Shown: one piece after another, positions 14,880 through 22,951 of the stretch | How the letters are laid out: every line of letters begins with the position of its first letter | How positions within the stretch are numbered: position 1 is the first letter of the stretch | Assembly: GCA_964554015.1 (NCBI GenBank) | Contig: CAZKMO010000020.1 | Location: 1-32,228, forward strand | DNA length: 32,228 bases | Source of the DNA: CAYUAG01 sp964554015 | GTDB taxonomy: Bacteria > Zhuqueibacterota > QNDG01 > CAYUAG01 | Reading direction: 5' to 3' | The notes under the pieces: model-generated | The model's database searches: none | The model's input: only the letters and a program-made list of their open reading frames with translations | What the model was told of the DNA's origin: nothing | Position numbers and translations under genes: made by a program

Positions 14880-15437
14880 ATGGTGAGGAATTCACGCTTA
14901 CTGGAAAAAGAGCACACGGGTCTGATTATCATTGATATGCAGACAAAATTGCTTAAGGCAATGCTGCATAAAGATGAAATGATGGAAAACTGTAAAAAAC
15001 TTATTGGGGGATGCAAAATATTAAAAGTACCCATCTTTCTTACGGAACAGAATCCCAAGGGACTGGGTAAAACTTCTGCTGCTCTGAAAAAAGCCCTGGG
15101 GGAAATTGAGCCTTGGGAAAAAACAAGTTACAGTTGTGTGGGTATAGAGGGATTTGTTCATCAACTCCGGGCTCAAAAGCTGGATCAATTAATTCTTGGC
15201 GGCATCGAATCCCATGTGTGTATATGGCAGTCTGCCCTGGATCTGCTCAATACCGGTTTTCAGGTTACTGTTGCCCAGGATTGCATTTCATCCCGAAAAC
15301 AAGCGGATTTTGATATTGCCCTGGAAGGGATGCGGCAGGAGGGAATCGTGCTTAAATCAACTGAGATGATTCTGTTTGAGCTGCTTAAAACCTGTGATGA
15401 TGAGGAATTTAAGGAAATACTGGCATTAATTAAATAA
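14880..15437 (+). CDS. Isochorismatase-like cysteine hydrolase
   Basis: Alpha/beta hydrolase of the isochorismatase/nicotinamidase superfamily, closest by eye to the YcaC/ISOC group whose substrates are mostly unknown. The catalytic triad can be placed: D19 in LIIIDMQ, K81 in WEKTSYSC and C114 in LGGIESHVCIWQSA. The cis-peptide region GGIESH precedes the cysteine. The 185 residues are typical and no signal peptide is present, so it is cytosolic. GGAGG at 14870-14874 supports the ATG. It opens the plus-strand gene run and is divergent from the activase. About 100 bp separates it from the next gene, so it may be transcribed separately. I cannot say whether it acts on nicotinamide, isochorismate or another compound. 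Confidence 0.9.
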   Translation: MVRNSRLLEKEHTGLIIIDMQTKLLKAMLHKDEMMENCKKLIGGCKILKVPIFLTEQNPKGLGKTSAALKKALGEIEPWEKTSYSCVGIEGFVHQLRAQKLDQLILGGIESHVCIWQSALDLLNTGFQVTVAQDCISSRKQADFDIALEGMRQEGIVLKSTEMILFELLKTCDDEEFKEILALIK

Positions 15438-15534
15438 ATTAGATTATTTGCTAAAATTATTTCTTGCTATTATGACTAAAAATAGTTATTTTCAAAATGA
15501 AAATGTTTGCAAAATTAAAAGAATGGAGGATAAG

Positions 15535-16065
15535 GTGAATACACAAAAAATAATATGTATGAGTTTATTATTTTTTGCTGTTAGCGGTTATGTATATTCT
15601 CAGCAGTCAACGCAATATATTAAGGTGGATCAGGAAAACCTGCGCTTGGAACCCAATGGAAAAATTTTAGGTCAACTTAAAGCCGGCACTCAGTGCAAAA
15701 TTCTGGAAACTCAGTCTAACTGGATGAAAGTTCAAATTACTGGCTGGGTTTGGAAAGAATCATTAACTACCGATGAGACCATGATTTCGGGATTTACTAT
15801 TCGAGCAAGTCATATTTTAGTGAATTCCCAGGAAAAGGCCCAGGAAATTTTAAACAAAATTAAGCAGGGTGCTTCCTTTGAACAGATGGCCAAGGAGTAT
15901 TCCCTGGATAAAGCTAGCGGGAAAATTGGAGGAGATTTAGGAATTTTTAGAAGAGGAGATCTTAATCCGGAATTTGAAAAAGCAGCCTTTACATTGGAAG
16001 TTGGCCAAATCAGTGGTATTGTTAAAACACAATTGGGGTATCATATAATTAAAAGAACAAAATAA
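15535..16065 (+). CDS. Secreted SH3-domain / parvulin (PpiC) peptidyl-prolyl isomerase
   Basis: Predicted periplasmic foldase. I chose GTG at 15535 because GGAGGA at 15525-15530 lies just before it and the sequence then begins with a signal peptide (MNTQKIICMSLLFFAVSGYVYSQQ); a longer in-frame reading from 15448 has no such support. Residues 28-75 form a bacterial SH3-like domain (YIKVDQENLRLEP...CKILETQSNWMKVQITGWVW). Residues 88-176 form a complete small parvulin domain: IRASHILV, GASFEQMAKEYS, GGDLGIFRRGDL, FEKAAFTLEVGQIS and GYHIIK. SH3 next to a bare parvulin in so short a protein is unusual; the SH3 part may tether it to peptidoglycan. The gene is 15 nt before the Yip1 gene. Confidence 0.88.
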   Translation: MNTQKIICMSLLFFAVSGYVYSQQSTQYIKVDQENLRLEPNGKILGQLKAGTQCKILETQSNWMKVQITGWVWKESLTTDETMISGFTIRASHILVNSQEKAQEILNKIKQGASFEQMAKEYSLDKASGKIGGDLGIFRRGDLNPEFEKAAFTLEVGQISGIVKTQLGYHIIKRTK

Positions 16066-16080
16066 TAAAAGGAGGTAACC

Positions 16081-16692
16081 ATGAAAGAGAAATTTAAAGA
16101 AATTTTGGAGAGAGTAAAGCAAATCAGTTTTAAAACCAAAGATACCTGGGCTGTGATCAAAGAGGAAGAAGCAACGGTGAACGGAATTTTTAAAAGTTAT
16201 TTATTGATATTAGCGGCTGTACCTGCTTTGGCTAATTTTTTAGGCAGAATGATTATCGGATATCCAGTACCTTTTTCAAAATCAATTCGATTAAATTTTG
16301 GAGAATCGTTAGTTACAGCTATTATCGAGTACGCGATTATGCTTTTAGGAATCTGGGTAGTAGCCAAAGTTATAACCTTCTTTGCTCCTAAGTTCAGTGC
16401 TACTCAGGATGAGGTTAAATCTTTTAAGCTGGCAGTATATAGTTATTCACCCTATTTAGCTGCCGGTGTTCTTTTCATTATCCCCTCTCTGGGAATACTG
16501 GTTGGACTGGTGGGAATTTACAGTTTAGTAGTATTGTATTTTGGTCTTCCCATTGTTCTGGATGTACCCAAAAACAAAGTTTTACCTTTTTTCGTCGTAA
16601 TAATTGTTTCCATGATCGTAGTATATATCATAATAGGAACAATTTCCCATTTATTTCTGAATATGTTTACTCCTAATGTATATATAGGATAG
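16081..16692 (+). CDS. Yip1-domain integral membrane protein
   Basis: A 203-residue membrane protein of the bacterial Yip1 family, function unknown. A charged N-terminal amphipathic segment (1-38, with KTKDTWAVIKEEEATVNGIF, typical of the family) precedes about five hydrophobic helices: YLLILAAVPALANFLG, SLVTAIIEYAIMLLGIWVVA, PYLAAGVLFIIPSLGILVGL, IYSLVVLYFGLPIVL and PFFVVIIVSMIVVYIIIG. The ribosome site AAAGGAGGT at 16068-16075 is near perfect, suggesting strong translation. It follows the SH3-PpiC gene by 15 nt and precedes the histidine kinase gene by 26 nt, so it is probably in the same transcript. Yip1 proteins may act in membrane organisation or transport, but nothing here specifies that. 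Confidence 0.85.
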   Translation: MKEKFKEILERVKQISFKTKDTWAVIKEEEATVNGIFKSYLLILAAVPALANFLGRMIIGYPVPFSKSIRLNFGESLVTAIIEYAIMLLGIWVVAKVITFFAPKFSATQDEVKSFKLAVYSYSPYLAAGVLFIIPSLGILVGLVGIYSLVVLYFGLPIVLDVPKNKVLPFFVVIIVSMIVVYIIIGTISHLFLNMFTPNVYIG

Positions 16693-16718
16693 TAAAAATA
16701 CACTAAGTTAAACCAGCC

Positions 16719-18776
16719 ATGACCGAGAGTAACCATAGTATTGTACATAAAGTGTCTATGCGGGTCTGCAAATGTCTGAACTCAAATGAGATTTTACAGA
16801 TATTTACAGCCTGCCTTAATGATTATTTACCTGTAGCAGGCACTGTGGAAATTTTTTTGATTAATAGTGATAATAAAGAACTAAACTTGCAGAGTCAGTC
16901 CCTGCTGCCTAAAGATTTGGTCAGGGCTGGTACTTTTAAGTGTGATCAGGGGTTACCTGGTAAAATTATAAAAAAGAAACAGCCAGTAATGATAACTGAT
17001 ATATCCGAAATTAACCATACCGACCCGAAGATATTGAAGAAAGAGGGTATTACAGCTTACTATGGGATACCGTTGCTTGCTGATGATACGCTCCTGGGAA
17101 TTATTGGTTTTTATCTAAAAGATTCTCAAAATTTTAATAATGATTACCAACAATCCTTGCAGGATGTTTCCCAGTTACTCTCGTTTTCCTTAAGAAATGC
17201 CCAGTTGTATGAACAGGCAGAAGCCAGAACCAGACGATACATGTCCATAAGCCGGGCCATTGCTTTGACCCGGCAATTTGGCACCATAAAGGATGTACTG
17301 CAGGATATCTCCAAATCTTTGGTAAAATATCTTGGTTTTGATCAGTCCTGGATTGGCATTATTGATGTTAATAAACAACATATTGAGGGCAAAGCCGGGT
17401 ATGGCCCTATTTTCAAAAAAAATGACATTAATACCGGTATTTCCCTCACTTCTGATTCCAAGCATCCAGCCGTAGAATCCTGGCTGAAAAAAGAACCGGT
17501 CGTGTGTGAGGGTATTGATGAAATTAAGGACAGGAAAATCAAAAAATATTTTAAGCAGAATAGCCTCAATAGTTTTGCCTATGTTCCCATAATCAAAGGT
17601 GAAGAGCAATGTTTGGGAGTTATAGGGGTATTTTATGGATCTGATCAGTCGTTTTCGGAAGATAGTATAAAAACACTTATCAGTGTGGCGGAATATGGTT
17701 CCTTTGCCATTGAAAATGCTATACTCTATGAGAAAATAACCAATTCAGAAAAACGGTACAGAATACTTTTTGAAGCAGCTGGTCCCAGTCTGGCCATCCT
17801 GGATAAAAAGAGAGATTTTCGTTTAGTAAACAAGGCCTTTGTTGATTTAAGCGGGTATTCTAATGAAGAATTGACCGGAAAATTTAAAATTGACACCTTT
17901 TTAAGAAACAAAGATTCATCTGACTATGATATCAAAGAAATAATAGACCATCCTCCCCATAATTGTGAATTGGAATTTATGGATAAAAATAATGAGGTGC
18001 GGCAAATCCATCTTTCCACTACAGCCATAACCAATTCTTCCGATACCCTGGTTTCGATTATTGATCTAACCGCACAGAGAGAATTGGAGAAAAAACTCTT
18101 CCGGAATGAGGAACTGGCTTCCATAGGGGAATTGTCAGCCTCTATTGCCCATGAAATCAGAAATCCTTTAATTTCAATTATTAATTCGGTTAGTTTACTG
18201 GAAGATGAAAAACAGATTTCTGAGGATGGCCGCCAGGTTTTGGAAATTATCCGGGAAGAGTCGGATCATTTATCGGTTATTGTGGATGATTTTTTACGAT
18301 TTGCCCGGCCCCAACAGCTTAATCAACAATTGGAAGATATTAATGAATTGATCAGTCATGTGGTTAAGCGTCATAAAGACTGGAATGAAGATGATATTGT
18401 CTGGAAAGAGAAATATGACTCCACCCTGCCCTCGATAAGATTAGACCGGCATCAATTTCAACAAGTTATCACCAATTTGTTCATGAACAGCCTGGATGCT
18501 ATGGGAGAAAGGGGAAAAGTAATGGTGGCCACTAACAAAGAAGAGAGATTTGGAGTAAAGGTGGTACGAATTTCGATCAGTGACACTGGCGATGGGATCC
18601 CGGAACAGGAGATGAAGAAGATATTCCAGCCCTTTTTTTCCTTGAAAGAGAAAGGAACCGGTATGGGATTGGCAATCTGCCAAAGAATTATTGATAATCA
18701 TGGCGGCGAAATTTTAGTTGACAGTACTGAGGGGGAAGGAACAACTTTTTCCATTTTGCTTCCCATCTCAAATTAA
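16719..18776 (+). CDS. Cytosolic sensor histidine kinase (GAF-GAF-PAS-HisKA-HATPase)
   Basis: Sensor kinase of an NtrB/AtoS-like pair. In order: GAF domain at about 15-165 (VMITDISEINH, YYGIPLLADDTLLGIIGFY), second GAF at about 180-335, PAS at about 342-450 and a dimerisation/phosphoacceptor helix pair at about 455-530 with H478 in SIAHEIRNPL. The ATPase domain at about 570-682 holds the N box QQVITNLFMNSLDAM, DTGDGIP at 622-628 and GTGMGLAIC at 646-654. No membrane segment exists, so it should sense an internal signal through GAF or PAS; the ligand is unknown. The ATG has no strong ribosome site. The partner regulator follows after 19 nt. Confidence 0.95.
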   Translation: MTESNHSIVHKVSMRVCKCLNSNEILQIFTACLNDYLPVAGTVEIFLINSDNKELNLQSQSLLPKDLVRAGTFKCDQGLPGKIIKKKQPVMITDISEINHTDPKILKKEGITAYYGIPLLADDTLLGIIGFYLKDSQNFNNDYQQSLQDVSQLLSFSLRNAQLYEQAEARTRRYMSISRAIALTRQFGTIKDVLQDISKSLVKYLGFDQSWIGIIDVNKQHIEGKAGYGPIFKKNDINTGISLTSDSKHPAVESWLKKEPVVCEGIDEIKDRKIKKYFKQNSLNSFAYVPIIKGEEQCLGVIGVFYGSDQSFSEDSIKTLISVAEYGSFAIENAILYEKITNSEKRYRILFEAAGPSLAILDKKRDFRLVNKAFVDLSGYSNEELTGKFKIDTFLRNKDSSDYDIKEIIDHPPHNCELEFMDKNNEVRQIHLSTTAITNSSDTLVSIIDLTAQRELEKKLFRNEELASIGELSASIAHEIRNPLISIINSVSLLEDEKQISEDGRQVLEIIREESDHLSVIVDDFLRFARPQQLNQQLEDINELISHVVKRHKDWNEDDIVWKEKYDSTLPSIRLDRHQFQQVITNLFMNSLDAMGERGKVMVATNKEERFGVKVVRISISDTGDGIPEQEMKKIFQPFFSLKEKGTGMGLAICQRIIDNHGGEILVDSTEGEGTTFSILLPISN

Positions 18777-18795
18777 AAAAAATTGAGGATATAAG

Positions 18796-20157
18796 ATGCC
18801 AGAAATATTATTAGTTGATGATGAGAAATCAGTAAGAACCACCCTTTCCATGTTTTTGAAAAAAGCGGGATACACTATAGAGGAATCATCAAATGGTAAT
18901 GATACTATTGAGAAAATAAATCAGAAGTTTTATGATCTTATCATAACTGATTTAAAAATGAAACCAGTTGATGGCATGGAGGTGTTAAAAAATGCTAAAG
19001 AAGTAAATCCCATGACCGAAGTTATAGTCATGACTGCCTTCGGAACCGTGGAAAGCGGTGTGGAAGCCATGAAATTAGGAGCCTATGATTATATCCTTAA
19101 ACCTTTTAATAAGGATGAATTCCTGATTTTGGTTTCCAAAGCTTTAGAGCACAAACAACTACTTGCTGAAGTAGAAAAGCTGCAGGAGGGACTCAAGGAA
19201 AAGTATAAATTTGAAAATATTGTGGGTAATTCCAAAAAAATGCTGGATGTAATTTCTCTGGTATCCAAAGTTGCTCCCATGGACAGTACGGTTTTAATAA
19301 GCGGCGATAGTGGGACCGGTAAAGAACTTATTGCCAATGCCATTCATATTAACAGTAAACGGAAAAACAGATCCTTCATCACTATAAATTGTGGTGCTAT
19401 TCCGGAACATCTGCAGGAAAGTGAACTTTTCGGACATATCCGGGGTGCTTTTACCGGAGCGGTTCGAGATAAAATAGGATTATTCCAGGAAGCAAACGGA
19501 GGAACTCTTTTTCTGGATGAAATCGGTGAAACAGCTTTATCAACGCAAGTTAAACTCCTGCGATTTCTTCAGGACGGAGAAATAAGAAGAGTGGGAGAGA
19601 ATGAACCCTTAAGAGTAAATGTACGATTATTGGTTGCTACCAATAAAAATTTAGAACAAGAAATAGAGAAGGGAAATTTCAGAGAAGATCTTTTTTACAG
19701 AATTAATGTTATTCCCATTCATATGCCGCCGCTTCGGGCAAGAAAGGATGATGTTGCTTTACTGGTAAATCATTTTCTGGAAAAGTATAAAAAGAAAACC
19801 AGTAAGAAAATTGAGGGTATATCATCCGATGCTATGAGACTGCTTTCCGGATACAGTTGGCCCGGGAATGTTCGGGAGCTGGAAAATGTTATGGAAAGAG
19901 CAGTTATCTTGTCAACTCATAATGTGATAACCGCAGAAGATCTGCCTGATTCATTATTCACTAAAGCTGAAAAATTAGATAGTAAAGCCAGTTTTGATGA
20001 GGAATGCACTTTAGAGGAATTAAATAAAAAATATATTTTGAAGATATTGGATAGCTATTCCTGGAATCAGAAAAAAGCTTCAGCCTTATTGGGTATATCA
20101 ACCACAACCTTATGGCGAAAATTAAAATCATATGGTATTGAACCCAAGAAAAGATAA
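18796..20157 (+). CDS. Sigma-54-dependent response regulator (NtrC family)
   Basis: Activates sigma-54 promoters when phosphorylated. The receiver domain (1-120) has D8, D9, the phospho-acceptor D52 in IITDLKM and K102 in LKPF. The AAA+ domain (about 140-370) has Walker A GDSGTGKE at 170-177, the sigma-54 contact GAFTGA at 217-222, Walker B LFLDEIGE near 238, RINVIPIHMPPLR, and WPGNVRELENVMERAV. A Fis-type helix-turn-helix (about 405-453, with NQKKASALLGISTTTLWRKL) ends it. The 453 residues are standard and all motifs are intact. GAGGA lies before the ATG. It probably receives phosphate from the kinase directly upstream. Its target promoters are unknown, and I found no sigma-54 site in the window. 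Confidence 0.97.
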   Translation: MPEILLVDDEKSVRTTLSMFLKKAGYTIEESSNGNDTIEKINQKFYDLIITDLKMKPVDGMEVLKNAKEVNPMTEVIVMTAFGTVESGVEAMKLGAYDYILKPFNKDEFLILVSKALEHKQLLAEVEKLQEGLKEKYKFENIVGNSKKMLDVISLVSKVAPMDSTVLISGDSGTGKELIANAIHINSKRKNRSFITINCGAIPEHLQESELFGHIRGAFTGAVRDKIGLFQEANGGTLFLDEIGETALSTQVKLLRFLQDGEIRRVGENEPLRVNVRLLVATNKNLEQEIEKGNFREDLFYRINVIPIHMPPLRARKDDVALLVNHFLEKYKKKTSKKIEGISSDAMRLLSGYSWPGNVRELENVMERAVILSTHNVITAEDLPDSLFTKAEKLDSKASFDEECTLEELNKKYILKILDSYSWNQKKASALLGISTTTLWRKLKSYGIEPKKR

Positions 20158-20183
20158 ATGTAATAAATTTTTGAGGTATTCAA

Positions 20184-21560
20184 ATGGTGAAAGTTAGATC
20201 AAAATTAAGTGCAGTAACTCAGAATGTAATTGTCGGCTGTGTAGCTGGTTTAATTATAGGCTACAATCTAAAGTATATTTTTAACAGTATAGGTGCTTCT
20301 GATTTATTATGGCTTATGTTTTTTTTAATTGGGCCTCTGGTGGGATTTTTAAGCGGAAAAGAAAGGCAGCGCTATGAAAAGCTGAGGAAAGTAAAGGTAA
20401 ATTTGGAAAAGAATATAGTAGCATTGCAGAATAGATTACAGCAATCATCCGAAAAATATAAAATATTGTTGGAGCAAATCAATGATGCTGTCTTTTTAAC
20501 CACTTCGAAAGGAAAATTTATACTTTTTAATTCTGCTACTTCTCGTCTTACCGGATACGCTTATGGTAAATTAAAAACAATGAATATTTCTGATTTGAGT
20601 TACAGCCCGGAGAATATAATTACTCCGGATCAGTATGATTGGGAAAACGACAACTATCGGTATGCTACTATATGGAAGAGAAAAAATGAAAAACCTCTAT
20701 CCCTGGACATTATGGTAAAGAGAATTTCATATAAAAATTATACTCTTTTGCTGCATGCGGCAAGAGTGGTAAAAAATGGAAAGGGAAAGTCTGCTTCCCA
20801 CATTGATGAACATTTAAAGCTGATTCATAAAAATAATATAAATGACATGTCTGCTTTTATAAGTTCTTTTTACAACCGGTTAGTTCGGCCGGTTAACAAT
20901 ATGGCCAAAGCACTGGAATATGTTAGTAAAAACTATCCTGATGAGGCTGATAAGTGTAACAGTCTTTTGAATGAATGGGATAAGATCGAGAATTCCTTTA
21001 AAACCATTTTTAAGAAAAGAGAAAGAGATGCCTTAACCACACCTTCGGAATGGGATTTAAATGAGATAATTTATGAGGAATTAAATTTTTTGAAAATCAG
21101 TCTGGGAACCGGAGCCTTCAAGGCTGAAGTATCTCTGGATAATACCCTCCCACCTGTATATGGAATCGGCAGAAATTTTTCTTTAGCCATCGGCCTACTG
21201 TTAAAAGCAAGTGTCATGTCCCTGAAAGAACCAGGAGATGAATTTTTGGTATCAACCCGGGCCATAAACAAGAAGAATCTGATTGAAGTGAAATTGCCGG
21301 ATATTTACGATTTTAACCAGCAATTAGCTGAATTGGTGTATCCTTCGATTAAAGAAGAGGATTCAGCTGGTTTTTCTAATGTTGAAATTGGTCTAAGGAT
21401 TGCGCAGATGTATTTTGACATACTCAATGCTGAATATGATATTGGAGATGAAGGTAAAACCACAATTATAAGAATGAGATTACCAATAGAACAAGCTAAA
21501 GGGAAAACTAAAGCCGAGCCGTCTACAAAACTATATGATGATGAAGATTTTTTATTATAA
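20184..21560 (+). CDS. Membrane PAS protein with a degenerate histidine-kinase-like core
   Basis: No family name can be given with confidence. Two hydrophobic helices (about 11-31 and 38-57) anchor the N-terminus, followed by a coiled coil (60-92) and a PAS domain (about 92-195: EQINDAVFLTTSKGKFILFNSATSRLTGY). Residues 216-275 resemble a kinase dimerisation helix pair, but the histidine box reads FYNRLVRPVNNMAKAL with no histidine. Residues 290-435 follow the layout of a kinase ATPase domain, with LPPVYGIGRNFSLAIGLLLKASV in place of the N box and NVEIGLRIAQMY in place of GTGLGLAI, so the ATP residues are missing. It is probably a pseudokinase that modulates the upstream pair. GAGGT precedes the ATG; the spacing to its neighbours is 26 and 18 nt. 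Confidence 0.75.
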   Translation: MVKVRSKLSAVTQNVIVGCVAGLIIGYNLKYIFNSIGASDLLWLMFFLIGPLVGFLSGKERQRYEKLRKVKVNLEKNIVALQNRLQQSSEKYKILLEQINDAVFLTTSKGKFILFNSATSRLTGYAYGKLKTMNISDLSYSPENIITPDQYDWENDNYRYATIWKRKNEKPLSLDIMVKRISYKNYTLLLHAARVVKNGKGKSASHIDEHLKLIHKNNINDMSAFISSFYNRLVRPVNNMAKALEYVSKNYPDEADKCNSLLNEWDKIENSFKTIFKKRERDALTTPSEWDLNEIIYEELNFLKISLGTGAFKAEVSLDNTLPPVYGIGRNFSLAIGLLLKASVMSLKEPGDEFLVSTRAINKKNLIEVKLPDIYDFNQQLAELVYPSIKEEDSAGFSNVEIGLRIAQMYFDILNAEYDIGDEGKTTIIRMRLPIEQAKGKTKAEPSTKLYDDEDFLL

Positions 21561-21578
21561 TTTTTAAAGGAGTTGAGT

Positions 21579-22457
21579 GTGAAAAGAAAAAATGATTTTT
21601 TAATAGGAGTTATTATTGTTGTTATTACCCTATTGTTAATTTTAGTGATAGTAAATATAAAATCTCAAGAAAACACCAGCGATTTTATCAATATATCCTC
21701 AGGTGGGAAAAAAATCGGGGTTATAAATCTGTACGGAACCATTTATAGTTCGGCAAGTATAGTTAAAGATATTGAGTTTTATCAAGAACACACATCTATT
21801 AAAGCTGTGATTATCAGGGTTGATAGTCCGGGTGGGGTCATTGGCGCTTCCCAGGAAATATATAATGCTATACGGAGGATGCGGGAAAGTGGTAAACCGA
21901 CTATTGTTTCCATGGGAAATGTAGCTGCATCCGGAGCTTACTATGCTTCCTGCGGAGCAGATACCATAATTGCCAATCCAGGTACGACTACCGGGAGTAT
22001 CGGAGTAATTGCTGAAATTGTGAATATGAAAGAATTATTAAATAAAATTGGGATTACTTTTCAGGTAGTTAAAAGCGGTCGTTTCAAAGATACAGGTTCA
22101 CCTTACAGAGAATTGAATGAAGCTGACAGAAGATATTTACAGTCCTGGGTGGATGATGCCTTTGATCAATTTGTAGATGTAGTGGTAAAAGAAAGAAAAT
22201 TATCCAGAAATGAAGTATTAAAGATTGCAGATGGGCGGGTATTTACCGGAAGACAAGCTTGGGATAAGGGGCTGGTTGACATTTTAGGAGATTTCCAGAC
22301 TGCTGTGGATTTGGCTGCCAGGTTGGGTGGAATCGAAGGAAAACCATCTATTGTCAGAAAACGCAAATATGATGTATCCTTGTTTGATTTATTATTTCAG
22401 AAAATTGAAGGCTGGGTACGATTATGCAGTGGTATGTCCATAAAGTATAATCTGTAA
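21579..22457 (+). CDS. sppA: Signal peptide peptidase SppA (S49)
   Basis: Membrane-bound serine protease that degrades cleaved signal peptides. This is the short, single-domain form like Bacillus SppA. Residues 7-28 form the membrane anchor. The catalytic serine S118 lies in GNVAASGAYYASCGAD and the general base K170 in KSGRFKDTGSPYR; the 52-residue spacing matches Bacillus SppA. VDSPGGVIGASQEIY and TTTGSIGVI are further family motifs. I chose GTG 21579 because AAAGGAG at 21566-21572 ends 6 bases before it; the in-frame TTG at 21573 directly abuts that site. The neighbouring genes are in the same transcript. Confidence 0.95.
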   Translation: MKRKNDFLIGVIIVVITLLLILVIVNIKSQENTSDFINISSGGKKIGVINLYGTIYSSASIVKDIEFYQEHTSIKAVIIRVDSPGGVIGASQEIYNAIRRMRESGKPTIVSMGNVAASGAYYASCGADTIIANPGTTTGSIGVIAEIVNMKELLNKIGITFQVVKSGRFKDTGSPYRELNEADRRYLQSWVDDAFDQFVDVVVKERKLSRNEVLKIADGRVFTGRQAWDKGLVDILGDFQTAVDLAARLGGIEGKPSIVRKRKYDVSLFDLLFQKIEGWVRLCSGMSIKYNL

Positions 22458-22478
22458 ATTTATAGCGGAGTGTATATT

Positions 22479-22835
22479 ATGACTAAGGCCGATATTATAG
22501 AAATTATATCAAAGGGAACTGGTCTTACTAAAGTTGAGACCAGTACAGTTATTGATGGATTTTTAGCAACTGTCAGTTATGCACTCCAGAATGGGGATAA
22601 AGTAGAACTGCGTGGATTTGGTACTTTTACTTTGCATGAAAGAAAAAGGAAAATTACTCCCAATCCCAAGACCGGCAAACTGATGGAAATTCCCCATCGA
22701 GTGGTTCCTAATTTTAAACCCTCAAAAAAATTAAAAGATTCGGTAATGCATAAGATGAAAGAGAGTGGTAAGTTTGAGTCTGATCATTCAGAATCACAAA
22801 CAGATATTTTTTCGGAACTGGATAAATATTTATAA
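22479..22835 (+). CDS. HU/IHF-family DNA-binding protein
   Basis: Small nucleoid protein that bends DNA as a dimer. Residues 1-90 are the standard fold: MTKADIIEIISKGTGLTK, GDKVELRGFGTFTLHERK, the DNA-arm motif NPKTGKLMEIP and VVPNFKPSKKLKDSV. The arm proline that intercalates DNA is in the expected place (TPNPKTG). A C-terminal tail of about 25 residues (from KMKESGK to SELDKYL), rich in acidic and polar residues, extends beyond the usual end. ATG 22479 is chosen because GCGGAG lies 8 bases before it; GTG 22470 overlaps that site. HU versus IHF subtype cannot be settled by eye. Confidence 0.94.
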   Translation: MTKADIIEIISKGTGLTKVETSTVIDGFLATVSYALQNGDKVELRGFGTFTLHERKRKITPNPKTGKLMEIPHRVVPNFKPSKKLKDSVMHKMKESGKFESDHSESQTDIFSELDKYL

Positions 22836-22855
22836 ATAGAAAAGGAGGTTTTAAT

Positions 22856-22951
22856 TTGCCAAGCGGAAAAAAAAGAAAACGAAGAAAAATAACTACCCAC
22901 AAAAGAAAAAAACGTTTACGAAAAAATCGTCATAAAAAGAAGAAGAAATGA
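22856..22951 (+). CDS. AURKAIP1/COX24-type small basic protein (bS22-like)
   Basis: A 31-residue protein made almost only of K, R and H: it starts MPSGKKRKRRK, continues ITTHKRKKRLRKNRHK and ends in lysines. I know nearly the same sequence as the AURKAIP1/COX24-domain protein of Bacteroidota, related to the small-subunit ribosomal protein bS22 of mycobacteria and to mitochondrial mS38. It probably binds rRNA in the small subunit. AAAGGAGGTT at 22841-22850 is a strong ribosome site 7 bases before the TTG start. Its TGA overlaps the xseA ATG by 4 bases. It is too short for most gene finders and easily missed. Confidence 0.9.
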   Translation: MPSGKKRKRRKITTHKRKKRLRKNRHKKKKK

